Source: JBBDMW01 sp040878005 (GTDB lineage Bacteria; Chloroflexota; Dehalococcoidia; Lucifugimonadales; Lucifugimonadaceae). From it: a DNA stretch of 64,000 bases. Under the pieces are notes generated by a model that was given only the letters and a program-made list of their open reading frames with translations, was not told the DNA's origin and searched no databases. The position numbers and the translations under genes are program-made. The stretch spans positions 1 to 64,000 of the forward strand of contig JBBDMW010000023.1 of NCBI GenBank assembly GCA_040878005.1, given 5' to 3'. Position 1 is the stretch's first letter; every line of letters starts with the position of its first letter. Of the stretch, positions 1 through 8,507 are shown one piece after another.

Positions 1-77
1 TGCCCGCGGACCCCGCGGCAGCCAGCGAGTCCGGCTGAGCGGGGATGGGATGGGTTTTTACTCCGCCTGCGGCGTCA

Positions 78-135
78 GACACTCTTCGAGGCTCCGGTTT
101 TTACTTGCTCCGCTTCGGACAATGGGCGGCTCGGG
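78..135 (+). repeat. 58-bp direct repeat, copy 1
   Basis: This copy is identical, base for base, to 679-736 (offset 601). It starts at a GACACTCTTCGAGG phrase and ends in GGGCGGCTCGGG. It belongs to the repeat cluster at the left end of the window. Confidence 0.8.
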
Positions 136-678
136 GTGTGGCCGCCTGTGGCGGCCATTTGCCTCTCCGCCACACCGGGTCTCTCCGCTTTGGTCGAGAC
201 GACATCGTGGTACGGGTTTAGCTGGTGGTTGAAGTGGATCGTCAGGACCCCTCGGCCCCAGGTCTCTCCGCTCCGGTCGAGACGACATGGTGCCGTGGTA
301 GTTGGAATGGGTGGTTGGTTGTGTGGATGCGCGAGGAGAGATCCTTCGCTTTGCTCAGGATGACATTGCGGTAGGGGTTGGTTGGTGGTCGGGGTGGATC
401 GCCAGAACCCATCCTCCCCAGGTCTCTCGTTCATACTCGCCTGCGGCTCGACCCGCTCTCGCGGGTGCCCCGACTCTTCGAGGCTCGCCTGACGGCTCGG
501 GGAGTGGCCGCCTGTGGCGGCCATTTGCCTCCCATCCACACCAGGTCTCTCCGCTTCGGTCGAGACGACAGTTCGGTAGGCGCCGCGTGGTGGTGTTAAG
601 AGGGATGTATTTGGCCGCCGTTGGCGGCCATTTGCCCCGCACCCGACCGGGTCTCTGGTTTGTACTTGCTCCGCGTCG

Positions 679-736
679 GACACTCTTCGAGGCTCCGGTT
701 TTTACTTGCTCCGCTTCGGACAATGGGCGGCTCGGG
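679..736 (+). repeat. 58-bp direct repeat, copy 2
   Basis: This is the exact second copy of 78-135. A diverged partial third version of its core (TACTTGCTCCGCGTCGG) lies just before it at about 663-679. Confidence 0.8.
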
Positions 737-760
737 TCGGAGGCACTGCCGTGCGTCCCT

Positions 761-1114
761 ACGTAGAGTTGGTGGTTGGCGGTGTGGCCGCCCTTGCTGG
801 ACGTGGAGTCGTACCGTCGTACCATGGTCGTTTCCCCATTGGGCGGATGGGCAGAAGCCTTGCGCGGGGGTAGGCTTAAGGTATAAGCACCGCGACTAAT
901 GGCCTATACCCAAGGTGTACATCAGGTTTCAAAATGGTCAAGACTGTTGCACGGGTGGACGTTTCCTGTGAGAACCTGTTTTAATCGAACGGCGGACTGA
1001 GATTGGCATCGGCCCCGTCTTGATCACGGCCTGTAGTAGAGGAAACGGCTTTCTCAGCTTTATCGATTCTTTCACCATGTCACCAGGCGCTGATGAAACG
1101 TTCGTGAGGCTCAC
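761..1114. other. Intergenic region before the NarL-type regulator
   Basis: I see no convincing gene. It joins the repeat cluster to the response regulator and presumably holds the promoter of that gene. No clear operator or terminator was recognised. Confidence 0.5.
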
Positions 1115-1762
1115 ATGGCGGATGTGATCAAAGTCCTCATAGCAGATGATCACCCTGTGGTCAGGTTTGGCCTGTCAGCGCTTCTGCGGGGACAGGCGGG
1201 CATGGATGTGGTGGGCGAAGCGGGTGATGGGGCGACTGCTGTCGAGATGGCCAGGCAGTTCCGGCCGGACGTGATACTCATGGACTTGCAGATGCCTGTC
1301 ATGGGTGGCGTGGAAGCCATAAAGGTTATTCGCCGTGAGATCTCCGAAGCGCGGATAATTATTCTCACCACTTTCCACACAGATGAGCATATTTTCAGCG
1401 GCCTTGAAGCTGGCGCGTGCTCATATCTCCTGAAGGATGCTTCATCTTTCGAAGTGGCTGACGCTGTCCTTGCGGCGCACCGGGGCGAGTCCACTATTGA
1501 GCCAAGGGTGGCGTCACGAATCCTAAACCGCTTTCACTCAGGCAATGCTGTGAAAGCGAAAGAGGAACGGCTTTCTGCGCGGGAGATAGAAGTGCTGAAG
1601 CTGGTGGCGCAGGGCGCCACAAATAAAGGTGTGGCCGGACAACTGTTTATTACGGAGAACACCGTAAGGGCGCACCTGAACCACATTTTCGAAAAGCTGG
1701 GCGTAAATGACCGCACCCACGCTGTGACGGAAGCGGCACGGATGGGCATCATCGATATCTAA
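1115..1762 (+). CDS. NarL/FixJ-family response regulator
   Basis: This is a 215-residue cytoplasmic two-component regulator of usual length. A receiver domain (about residues 5-120) carries the acidic pair Asp11-Asp12, phospho-acceptor Asp57 in the phrase ILMDLQMP, Thr85/Thr86 and Lys107. A LuxR-type helix-turn-helix follows (about 153-205) with the typical phrases LSAREIEVL and NTVRAHLNHIFEKLGV. By family, phosphorylation by a sensor kinase drives dimerisation and DNA binding; no kinase gene is in this window, so the partner is unknown. The ATG at 1115 puts the receiver at the expected distance from the N-terminus. The targets cannot be told from the sequence, but the two winged-helix genes downstream on the same strand are possible relatives in one regulatory patch. 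Confidence 0.93.
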   Translation: MADVIKVLIADDHPVVRFGLSALLRGQAGMDVVGEAGDGATAVEMARQFRPDVILMDLQMPVMGGVEAIKVIRREISEARIIILTTFHTDEHIFSGLEAGACSYLLKDASSFEVADAVLAAHRGESTIEPRVASRILNRFHSGNAVKAKEERLSAREIEVLKLVAQGATNKGVAGQLFITENTVRAHLNHIFEKLGVNDRTHAVTEAARMGIIDI

Positions 1763-2223
1763 CGGCGTAGACCGGAATGCCACGGTTCCGGGCTTTCACC
1801 GGCGCTCTTCGTCACCGTCTTGAAACGTTTCTGTGCCCCCGGGCGATAGAGGGCAATGCCGCCCTCATGCCAGTTTAGCAAATTCACGGTGCGGGATTTC
1901 AGTACGCTGACTTTTGCGATGAAATAAGTGGCGTGTGGTGAAGTGCGAACTGGTACCGGCTGTTCACCCCAATCACACGAAACGCGTATACGTAAGCCTA
2001 CGTCGGATTGATACGCGCCCAACCTCGCGTGTGTTTCAGTTGCAACGGTGGAAAAGCGATGGTGTCCACGTGCACGGCGCAAATAGTGGGGCGAGAGGAA
2101 ATCCGTATGCACGTTTGATAATCCAGCGTATTGCCACGGGGCTGCAGTGAGCGACCTGCGGCCGAGTCAATTCCGAATTGCAGTGGGCCGTGGCAATTGT
2201 GACTCTGACTTTGTGCGGACAGT
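1763..2223. other. Intergenic region between regulators
   Basis: The stretch is 461 bases without a convincing gene. A short hairpin (CCGGAA/TTCCGG arms at 1772-1777 and 1786-1791) follows the regulator stop and may be a weak terminator. The rest probably contains the promoter of the winged-helix gene. Confidence 0.4.
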
Positions 2224-2745
2224 GTGGATGAACAGGGGGATGTGGTGGTTAGCACAGATAACAGCCAGGGCGGCGGAAATGCGCAGACGGCGTGGCGTCC
2301 GGCTTCGAATTCATGCACTCCACTTCTGACGGTCCTGGCAGGACGGATCCAGACTTTGCTGGAGCGCGTGGAGTACATAGAGGAGAGGCTCCAGACCCTG
2401 TCTTCAGCGTCTCCGAATGACGCCATTAACGGGGGGCGCACCAACCAGCGGATCATTGTGGGCAGCCTCCTGATTGACCATGATGCGAGGCGCGTGTTCC
2501 TGGGCGATACCGAGATTTACCTTTCGCCAACGGAGTACCGGCTGCTGCATGAGCTGGCCCGCAATGCCGGCAAGGTGGTTCTTTACCGGGACCTGATGCG
2601 CCGGACGCGTGGCGGGTATGCGCCGGATAGCCGGTACCTGAAGGTATACGTGGGCCGGGTGAGGGCGAAGATTGCCCCGCATGCGGAAGATAGCCCGTGC
2701 CAGGTGGAGACGGTCAGGGGAGTGGGCTACCGCCTGGTGGCCTGA
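2224..2745 (+). CDS. Stand-alone OmpR/PhoB-type winged-helix protein (copy 1)
   Basis: This 173-residue protein has a C-terminal winged-helix DNA-binding domain of the OmpR/PhoB type (about residues 78-172). Phrases include LSPTEYRLLHELARNAG, the recognition-helix region YLKVYVGRVRAKI and the wing VETVRGVGYRLVA. It has no receiver domain. In place of one is a roughly 75-residue N-terminus with a predicted amphipathic or coiled helix (IQTLLERVEYIEERLQTL, about 42-59). The start used is a GTG; a little of the N-terminus may be over-extended. It is a close paralogue of the gene at 3334-3888. It presumably binds DNA as a dimer through the helix rather than by phosphorylation, which is inference. 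Targets are unknown. Confidence 0.82.
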   Translation: MDEQGDVVVSTDNSQGGGNAQTAWRPASNSCTPLLTVLAGRIQTLLERVEYIEERLQTLSSASPNDAINGGRTNQRIIVGSLLIDHDARRVFLGDTEIYLSPTEYRLLHELARNAGKVVLYRDLMRRTRGGYAPDSRYLKVYVGRVRAKIAPHAEDSPCQVETVRGVGYRLVA

Positions 2746-3333
2746 CGTACCCGAGACTTATGCGGCTTCGGCCTGCTGCGCCATGGGTTGGCTGGATCCA
2801 GGCCAGTCCCGCGCGGGCCGGAGATGCCGCATGCCAAGCACCATCATCCCAGCGGCTTCCCGGGTGGGAAGTGGATTTCGTGCGCACGCGGGTGATTATG
2901 CACGCTAAAGGGCTACAGGTGAGGTCACAACGGGGCACAAAATGGGAAAAGCGTGGTAGGATGTCCGCATCCTGTCACAGGCCAGACGCCCGGTGACCGG
3001 GGGTTGATCTGCTCCGCCCCGCGGGAAAGTCTGAAAGATCCTGTTCATTCGAGCGCCGACCCGCGACGGGACCAGTGGTTCCGGGTCAATGTTTACGCCG
3101 GCTTAGCGCCTGGGCGCCGAATACTGCTTAGGTTTAGCGGTGCAGTTGTTCAAGGCGCGATTTCGGCAGGCGAACTTAAACCCTGGCACGGACCATGATT
3201 GCTGGTTGACGGCAGGGTGGCGCCTGCCGGAGGCCTGCGGTGTGGGTGCTGCCGCGGCGCAAGAGTTCCCAGTGGCCTGTTGGCACTTCTGGAGACCACT
3301 TCACCGGCCGGTGGCCTCATCCGGCGCTGCCCG
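2746..3333. other. Intergenic region between the paired winged-helix genes
   Basis: No gene is supported here. The next reading frame stays open back to 3199, but the residues encoded before 3334 look unlike protein (Cys/Gly/Arg-rich) and have no match in the paralogue. The region therefore most likely holds the promoter of copy 2. Confidence 0.4.
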
Positions 3334-3888
3334 ATGGCGACGCTTGGTGAGTGGGTTGATGAGGTTTGTGAGGGAGGGGCCACATGTATCGGACGGAATT
3401 TTCGGCATGGCGTGAGCCGTGCACAAGCATCACCGCCTGCAACAGCAGGCTGCTCTCCGCTGCTGTCTGTCCTGGCAGTGCGAATCCAGACTTTGCTTGA
3501 CCGCCTTGAAGGCATTGAGGAAAGGCTGCAGACGTTGGACACACCGGCTGAGGTTGTTGCTGACGCAACGTCCGGCGCGCGGCGGCGGATCATTGTGGGC
3601 GACCTGGTGATAGATCACGATTCCAGGCGGGTATGCCTGGGTGAAAGCGAAGTTGAGCTGTCACCGACGGAGTACCGCCTGTTGTACGAGCTGGCGCGTA
3701 ACGCCGGGCGGGTGGTCCTGTACCGCGACCTGATGCGCCGGACACGTGGCGGGTATGCCCCGGACAGCCGTTACCTGAAGGTGTACATAGGAAGGCTGCG
3801 GAGCAAGCTGAGCCAGGCCGGCCGACCTGAGAGCATCGTTGAGACTGTCAGGGGCGTGGGCTACCGGATGGCTGTGCCGCGCGATTGA
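3334..3888 (+). CDS. Stand-alone OmpR/PhoB-type winged-helix protein (copy 2)
   Basis: This is a paralogue of the 2224-2745 product with the same plan: a short variable N-terminus, a coiled helix (IQTLLDRLEGIEERLQTL) and a winged-helix domain ending in VETVRGVGYRMAV. The middle of the domain (YRDLMRRTRGGYAPDSRYLK) is identical between the copies, so this is a recent or constrained duplication. There is no receiver domain or phospho-acceptor Asp. The frame is open from 3199; I use the ATG at 3334, although a GTG at 3412 would give an N-terminus closer in length to copy 1. A strong hairpin terminator follows at 3901-3946. Function beyond DNA binding is unknown. Confidence 0.8.
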   Translation: MATLGEWVDEVCEGGATCIGRNFRHGVSRAQASPPATAGCSPLLSVLAVRIQTLLDRLEGIEERLQTLDTPAEVVADATSGARRRIIVGDLVIDHDSRRVCLGESEVELSPTEYRLLYELARNAGRVVLYRDLMRRTRGGYAPDSRYLKVYIGRLRSKLSQAGRPESIVETVRGVGYRMAVPRD

Positions 3889-3900
3889 GTTGAGTTGGCG

Positions 3901-3946
3901 CCCTGTCCGTGCCGGACCAATCTCTATTGGCACGGCACGGACAGGG
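3901..3946. terminator. Bidirectional hairpin between convergent genes
   Basis: A perfect 14-bp stem (3901-3914 with 3933-3946) encloses a second nested stem (CCAAT/ATTGG). It lies between the stop of the winged-helix gene (+) and the stop of the PIG-L gene (-), where it can serve both strands. There is no long T run. Confidence 0.7.
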
Positions 3947-3967
3947 GTTGCTCAGGCCCTGTGGCCC

Positions 3968-4693
3968 CTAGCCCAGCTTGAAGACCTGGAACTGCTCAGC
4001 GTACTTTGCGCCAATCTTCTCGCCGGCTTCCCCGCGCCACGTCTTCATCCATTCACCGGCCCGGTCAGGGTCGGAGACCTGGCTTGTGTGCGCCCTGAGG
4101 GCCTTCACCGCGGTGTCCATGTCCTCTTCAGTAAGTTCGTTGATGCGGTCAGCCCTGTCACCGCGCATCATCATCCATACTTCGCGCACCTTGTGAGGCT
4201 CGAAGCCTTCGTCGATCAACTCGGGGAACGTCAGGTGGTCACGGGCGGTGGGATAGACCGCTGAGAGGGCTGCCTCAGCGGATGCGTGGTGGTCCGGGTG
4301 GCCTATGTAACCCTTGTTGCTCAACTCACGATTGGGGTTCATGCAGACCAGCACATCTGGCTTGTAGCGCCGGATTTCCCGTGCGATGTCCCTGCGGAGG
4401 TCAAGGGTTGGCTCAAGGTAGCCGTCGGGATAGCCCAGGAAGGCCACGTCCTTGAGGCCGAGGATCTTGCCGGCGTCTTTCTGTTCCTTCTTCCGCAATT
4501 CACTCAGCTTTGTGGAAGTGATGTTCCGGTCATCGGTCCCCTTGCTGCCATCGGTGCACATGACGTACACCACTTCCCAGCCCATGCGGCACCACTTGGC
4601 CACAGTGCCTGAGCAACCGAACTCTGCGTCATCCGGGTGTGCCACAACCACCATTGCCCGGCTGAAATCCGGCTCGCTGTTCTCACTTGTCAT
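3968..4693 (-). CDS. PIG-L/LmbE-family deacetylase
   Basis: This 241-residue protein is a typical PIG-L (LmbE-like) zinc-dependent de-N-acetylase. The hallmark AHPDDAE is at residues 18-24 and gives the His/Asp/Asp metal and catalytic site. A later GHPDHH segment (131-136) supplies the third metal ligand and active-site His. Family members remove acetyl groups from N-acetylglucosamine-type substrates such as mycothiol/bacillithiol precursors or lipid-linked sugars. The actual substrate is not shown by the sequence. No signal peptide is visible, so it should be cytoplasmic. It stands alone, facing the winged-helix gene across a terminator. Confidence 0.9.
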   Translation of the reverse strand: MTSENSEPDFSRAMVVVAHPDDAEFGCSGTVAKWCRMGWEVVYVMCTDGSKGTDDRNITSTKLSELRKKEQKDAGKILGLKDVAFLGYPDGYLEPTLDLRRDIAREIRRYKPDVLVCMNPNRELSNKGYIGHPDHHASAEAALSAVYPTARDHLTFPELIDEGFEPHKVREVWMMMRGDRADRINELTEEDMDTAVKALRAHTSQVSDPDRAGEWMKTWRGEAGEKIGAKYAEQFQVFKLG

Positions 4694-4811
4694 TGAGTAT
4701 GGATCCTCACTGTGCGCGACTGTTCAGGCCGCGTTTTTGCGCCGCAAGTATTGAAAATCACCGGCGAGATGTTAGCACCGTGTGCCACAGCGGCCATACA
4801 TGGTGGCTGGT

Positions 4812-5567
4812 TCACGTGCGGCCGCGGTCAAGCTGGCCGAGGAACCGCAGCACGGCGGGAAGGGTGAGTTCGCTATGGTTGAACGAGGCGGCGTGCCCCC
4901 TGCCCGGCAGCCGCTCAAATTCGGCCCCCGGCAGGCGGGAGGCGGTGGCCCAGGCGTCCGGGAAGAGCGGGTCTTCCTCACCACCGAACATTAGCACTGG
5001 TGACTTGATGGCGTGGAGGCGCAGTTCTGCGCCGGGCCATTCCAGGATGGCTTCAGTTGAGAGCGCAAGGGCTTCGGGGTCGTTCGGTGGCCGTTCTGAC
5101 GTTGCGCCGACGGCACGTTCCAGGACGCGCAGACGTCCGTTCCTGAGGGTGGCGGCGCGTTTTTGCAAGGATTCACGGTCCAGCGACGGGGCACGCCCGT
5201 GCATGCCGCCGATGATGAGGCCACGAATGCGTTCCGGTGTTGAGGCGGCGAGCTGGAATGCTACCCGGCCGCCCATGGAGAAGCCGAAGAAGTCGAACTG
5301 GCCGATGCCGAGCAGGTCAGCGACGGTCAGCACGGCGTTGGCCCGGTTTTCTATGCGGTACGGTTCGATCTGATGCGGCCTGTCGCTGCGGCCGTGGCCC
5401 AGGGCATCGATGATCACCACCCGGGAGCGCTGCGCGAGGGCGGTGACCCACCCTGCGCGGTGCCAGTCGTCGCCCCACTGGGCAAGGCCGTGGTGAAGGA
5501 TTATGGGCGGCCCCTCTCCAGACTCCTCATAGTGGAGCCGGTGGCCTTCGATGGTTGTATGTGGCAT
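4812..5567 (-). CDS. Alpha/beta-fold hydrolase
   Basis: This 251-residue alpha/beta hydrolase has a complete triad: nucleophile Ser97 in the elbow GFSMGG, acid Asp199 in GGEEDP and His225 in GRGHAA. An oxyanion-hole HHG (25-27) follows the second strand. The frame is open back to 5732, but those residues are basic and low-complexity. The ATG at 5567 begins the normal N-terminal strand (MPHTTIEGHRLHYEESG), so I start there. It resembles carboxylesterase and dienelactone/epoxide-type hydrolases of this superfamily, but the substrate cannot be assigned. It is cytoplasmic and in the same orientation as the PIG-L gene downstream. Confidence 0.88.
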   Translation of the reverse strand: MPHTTIEGHRLHYEESGEGPPIILHHGLAQWGDDWHRAGWVTALAQRSRVVIIDALGHGRSDRPHQIEPYRIENRANAVLTVADLLGIGQFDFFGFSMGGRVAFQLAASTPERIRGLIIGGMHGRAPSLDRESLQKRAATLRNGRLRVLERAVGATSERPPNDPEALALSTEAILEWPGAELRLHAIKSPVLMFGGEEDPLFPDAWATASRLPGAEFERLPGRGHAASFNHSELTLPAVLRFLGQLDRGRT

Positions 5568-5740
5568 CGCTGTCAATTCTACGGCCCGGGCGATGCCGGG
5601 CGGCCGCGTCTGGCGTCTACGTTGCGATGGGCGAATGACTTTGATTCGGTGCATCCGCTCCGCGGTGGGCTGCGTTTCCGGTTGATACCGAGGCCTGTAC
5701 ACGACGCGACGTTTGACGAATATGGGCATCATTGTGCTTC

Positions 5741-7090
5741 ATGTTGATTAACCGCATGGCAAACGCGAGTCAAAGGTGGCTTGCGCCGCAGGCCAGGCTG
5801 GCACGGCGAATGGGGGCTGGGGCACTTGCCGCTCCAGCACGGCCGCGCCTGAGGTGGGGGTTCCGGCTGTGCCTGGCGCTGATGGCGCTGCCGGTTTTCT
5901 TTGTGCCGGTGGGCGACCGGGTGCACATGTCGCCGGCGCAGGAGGAGTCGACCGGGCATCACTACCAGCTTGTGTCCTGGATGGTGTCCAACTTCATGGA
6001 CAAGTGGTGGCACCGGGTCTATACCGCCGCGCCGTGGACGGATACGAGCGAGGAGCGGCGCCGGGCTGAACTGGACCGCTACGTTGAACTGGCGGGCGAA
6101 CTGAGGGCAGCGAGGTCTGCGGTGACGGACGCTGCGTCTGCTGCGATTGCCGATCCGGGGCTGGTTGTGGATAGGCAGGCCGACCTGGATCGCCTGCTGG
6201 CTGAACGGGACAGCATTCGGAATGGCGTGGAAGAGTACCTCGAGTCGGTTGTGAGCGAAGTGCTGGTGCGCTACGAACTAAATGCGCGTGGCAGCTTCAT
6301 ATGGCCGCCGGTGGACTTCAGGCTGGACAACCCGCCGAGTGTGCTGGTGATCTCTCCGCGGGACAGGATTTCACGTACACAGACGGTGCTGATTGACCCG
6401 GACATAAGCGTGACGGATATGGAGCGGATCGAGAGGTCACTGCTGACCGACCACGATCTGTCTGCGGCGGTCATGCGCACAGGTGGGCTGGCGAGCTATC
6501 CGACGGTCGTGCCTTCTGACCGGGGCCTGCTGCCGTTGCTGGAAGTGGTGGCCCACGAGTGGCTTCACGCGTACCTGATTTTCCACCGGCTGGGGCAGGC
6601 GTACTGGTCATCGGGGGAGATGCTCGCGGTGAATGAGACGCTGGCGGACATGGCGGGGAGGGAGATTGGGCGGGAAGCGTACACGATGATTACTGGCGAG
6701 TTCGTGCCGCCTGTTGAGGCGCCGCGTGATGTGGCGCCGCCTGAGCCGCCACCGCCTGGACAGTTCGATTTCTTCCGGTTCATGCGGGAGACGAGGGAGC
6801 GCACGGATGAATTGCTGGAGATGAGCGAGGTCACGGAGGCGGAGGCGTACATGGAGAGCAGGCGGGTGGAGCTGCTTGACCATGGCTACGTGATCAGGCG
6901 TTTGAACCAGGCGTACTTTGCGTTTCATGGCAGTTATGGCGAGAGCCCGTCTTCAGCAAGCCCGATTGCCGGCCAGATGTGGGAGGTCAGGCAGAACAGC
7001 AGTGACGTGGGGGACTTTGTGAAGGCCATGCAGCCGATTTCAACGTACAGCGAGTTTAAGGAACTGGTTGCAAACGCGGGCTCACGATAG
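5741..7090 (+). CDS. Membrane-anchored HExxH putative metallopeptidase
   Basis: A protein of about 449 residues that I cannot place in a named family. One N-terminal hydrophobic segment (about 20 residues after a basic stretch, phrase LALMALPVFFVPV) should anchor it in the membrane with the rest outside. An Ala/Glu/Arg-rich helical region follows. Counting from the possible TTG start at 5732, the zinc-binding HEWLH is at residues 275-279, and NETLAD at 301-306 offers Glu302 as third ligand. That is the gluzincin arrangement. A Pro-rich linker (PPEPPPPG) and a helical C-terminus follow. ATGs at 5741 and 5756 are also possible starts; no clear ribosome site decides. It lies upstream of hflK on the same strand, 300 bases away. 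Confidence 0.75.
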   Translation: MLINRMANASQRWLAPQARLARRMGAGALAAPARPRLRWGFRLCLALMALPVFFVPVGDRVHMSPAQEESTGHHYQLVSWMVSNFMDKWWHRVYTAAPWTDTSEERRRAELDRYVELAGELRAARSAVTDAASAAIADPGLVVDRQADLDRLLAERDSIRNGVEEYLESVVSEVLVRYELNARGSFIWPPVDFRLDNPPSVLVISPRDRISRTQTVLIDPDISVTDMERIERSLLTDHDLSAAVMRTGGLASYPTVVPSDRGLLPLLEVVAHEWLHAYLIFHRLGQAYWSSGEMLAVNETLADMAGREIGREAYTMITGEFVPPVEAPRDVAPPEPPPPGQFDFFRFMRETRERTDELLEMSEVTEAEAYMESRRVELLDHGYVIRRLNQAYFAFHGSYGESPSSASPIAGQMWEVRQNSSDVGDFVKAMQPISTYSEFKELVANAGSR

Positions 7091-7391
7091 GCCGCGGGCA
7101 GGGCTGGGGCTACCGCGACGGGCACGGTATGGACAAGAGTCTCACACTTCTGATGCGTTGTCCTTGAAGGAAGCATGAGAGACTGAAGCCTCAGTTATAC
7201 TTGCGGTCGCATGTCCGACCGCGACGCACTTGTTACAAAATCCTGACTCTGGCGCCTCTGTTTGCGACCTGTTGCGAAATCTCCACGATATTTGCGCGTC
7301 CCGGTGTTTTCATACGGGCGGGCGATGCCGCGAGATAAGCCGGCAGTTTGTGTGAGGCACCGTTATTGTCAATCGGCATGTTGGAGGAATG

Positions 7392-8507
7392 ATGCCTGCT
7401 ATTAACGATCAAGGTGGGGTTACCGAGCACCAGATGTATCGGCCCCCACAGAACGAGGAGTCCCAGGTACGGCTGGAGGACATCCTCGCCCGCCTGCGGG
7501 CTTCGATGCCGCAGATACCGGGCATTGGCGGCGGTGGAAGCTCGCTGCTGATCCTGGTGGTGCTGGGCGTGATTGCCGTCCTATGGGCTGCCACCGGTTT
7601 CTACACGGTTGGCCCCAATGAGCAGGCGGCGCTTCGCACCTTCGGGAAGTACACCGCCCTGGCTGACCAGGGGCTGCACTGGCATTGGCCATCGCCGGTT
7701 GGCACGAGGAACGTCGTGGCAATCACAACGACCCGACGCATGGAGCTGGGGTTCCGGGGACCTGAAAGCAACGCCGGGTCCCAGGATGTGCCAACCGAGT
7801 CACTCATGATCACCGGTGACGAGAACATTGTGGATGTGGAGGCTGTGATCCAATACCGCATAAGCAGCCTCCCAGATTTCCTGTTTGAAGTTGATGACCC
7901 GGGCGACCCTGACCGCGACATCCCCTCAGGAAGACCGGACGGCAGGACCCTGCGGGACATTGCAGAGACTGCAATCCGGCAGGTGGTGGGAGCACGGCTG
8001 ATCGATGATGTGCTGACCGCTGAGAGGGAACAGGTCCAGACAGAAGTTCTGCTGGCGATGCGTGAACTGGCGAATGAGTACAGGACTGGCATTGAAGTGC
8101 AGCAGGTACTGCTCCAGAATGTGACACCGCCGGCAGAGGTGCAGTCGGCCTTCGAAGACGTGGTGCGGGCGAGAGAAGACCGGGAGAGGCTGATCAACCT
8201 GGCGGAGGCTTACCGGGCCGACCGCCTGCCCCGTGCCTCTGGTGACGCAGCCGTAATCGTTGAGGCTGCTGAAGGTTTCAGGCAGGGACGTATCGTCAGG
8301 TCGCAGGGTGAAGCTGAAGGATTCAGCGCCATCCTGGAAGGCTATGCAACGTCCCCGGACGTGACGCGCCGCCGCCTGTATCTTGAGGCGATGGAAGAAA
8401 TTCTGCCGGGCATTACGAAGTACATCATGTCAGAGCAGGGCGTGCTGCCATTCCTGCCACTGGAGGGACAGCAACAGATGCCGCAGCCCACAGGGGGTGC
8501 CCAGTAA
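7392..8507 (+). CDS. hflK: HflK, SPFH/band-7 membrane protein
   Basis: This protein of about 371 residues has an N-terminal Gly/Pro-rich cytoplasmic tail, one membrane segment (about 52-74, LLILVVLGVIAVLWAATGF) and a band-7/SPFH domain. The domain opens with FYTVGPNEQAALRTFGKY and is followed by a long helical region. HflK pairs with HflC in a membrane complex that, in other bacteria, surrounds and modulates the FtsH protease. No ftsH is in this window. Two ATGs lie side by side at 7389 and 7392, with GGAGGA just before; the second has the better spacing. The stop overlaps the hflC start by one base (TAATG), implying translational coupling. Confidence 0.92.
   Translation: MPAINDQGGVTEHQMYRPPQNEESQVRLEDILARLRASMPQIPGIGGGGSSLLILVVLGVIAVLWAATGFYTVGPNEQAALRTFGKYTALADQGLHWHWPSPVGTRNVVAITTTRRMELGFRGPESNAGSQDVPTESLMITGDENIVDVEAVIQYRISSLPDFLFEVDDPGDPDRDIPSGRPDGRTLRDIAETAIRQVVGARLIDDVLTAEREQVQTEVLLAMRELANEYRTGIEVQQVLLQNVTPPAEVQSAFEDVVRAREDRERLINLAEAYRADRLPRASGDAAVIVEAAEGFRQGRIVRSQGEAEGFSAILEGYATSPDVTRRRLYLEAMEEILPGITKYIMSEQGVLPFLPLEGQQQMPQPTGGAQ

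Larger units (their letters stand above)
1..760. repeat. Cluster of degenerate hairpin-forming repeats, non-coding
   Basis: The stretch is made of mosaic repeats rather than a gene; open frames here are short, overlap on both strands and repeat the same peptide phrases. Three unit types recur. (1) A GGCCGCC-trinucleotide-GGCGGCC hairpin at 140-156, 506-522 and 613-629. (2) A unit with GTCTC and GAGAC arms around a CCG/CGG core at 178-205, 261-288 and 544-570. (3) A 58-base direct repeat at 78-135 and 679-736. A longer degenerate copy relation also links about 196-270 with 358-424. It resembles REP/BIME-type intergenic repeats. No transposase is nearby. Confidence 0.7.

Noticed and set aside
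75..825. Several overlapping ORFs of 60-202 codons on both strands in the left repeat cluster
   Set aside because: They repeat the same peptide phrases in several frames, are Pro/Arg/Gly-rich and derive from DNA repeats. No ribosome site or domain supports them.
1998..2456. 152-codon minus-strand ORF across the start of a winged-helix gene
   Set aside because: It lies opposite a well-supported regulator gene and has no recognisable domain.
4687..5373. 228-codon plus-strand ORF opposite the alpha/beta hydrolase
   Set aside because: Its Arg/Ser/Pro-rich translation is typical of antisense reading in GC-rich DNA; the real hydrolase on the other strand has a complete triad.
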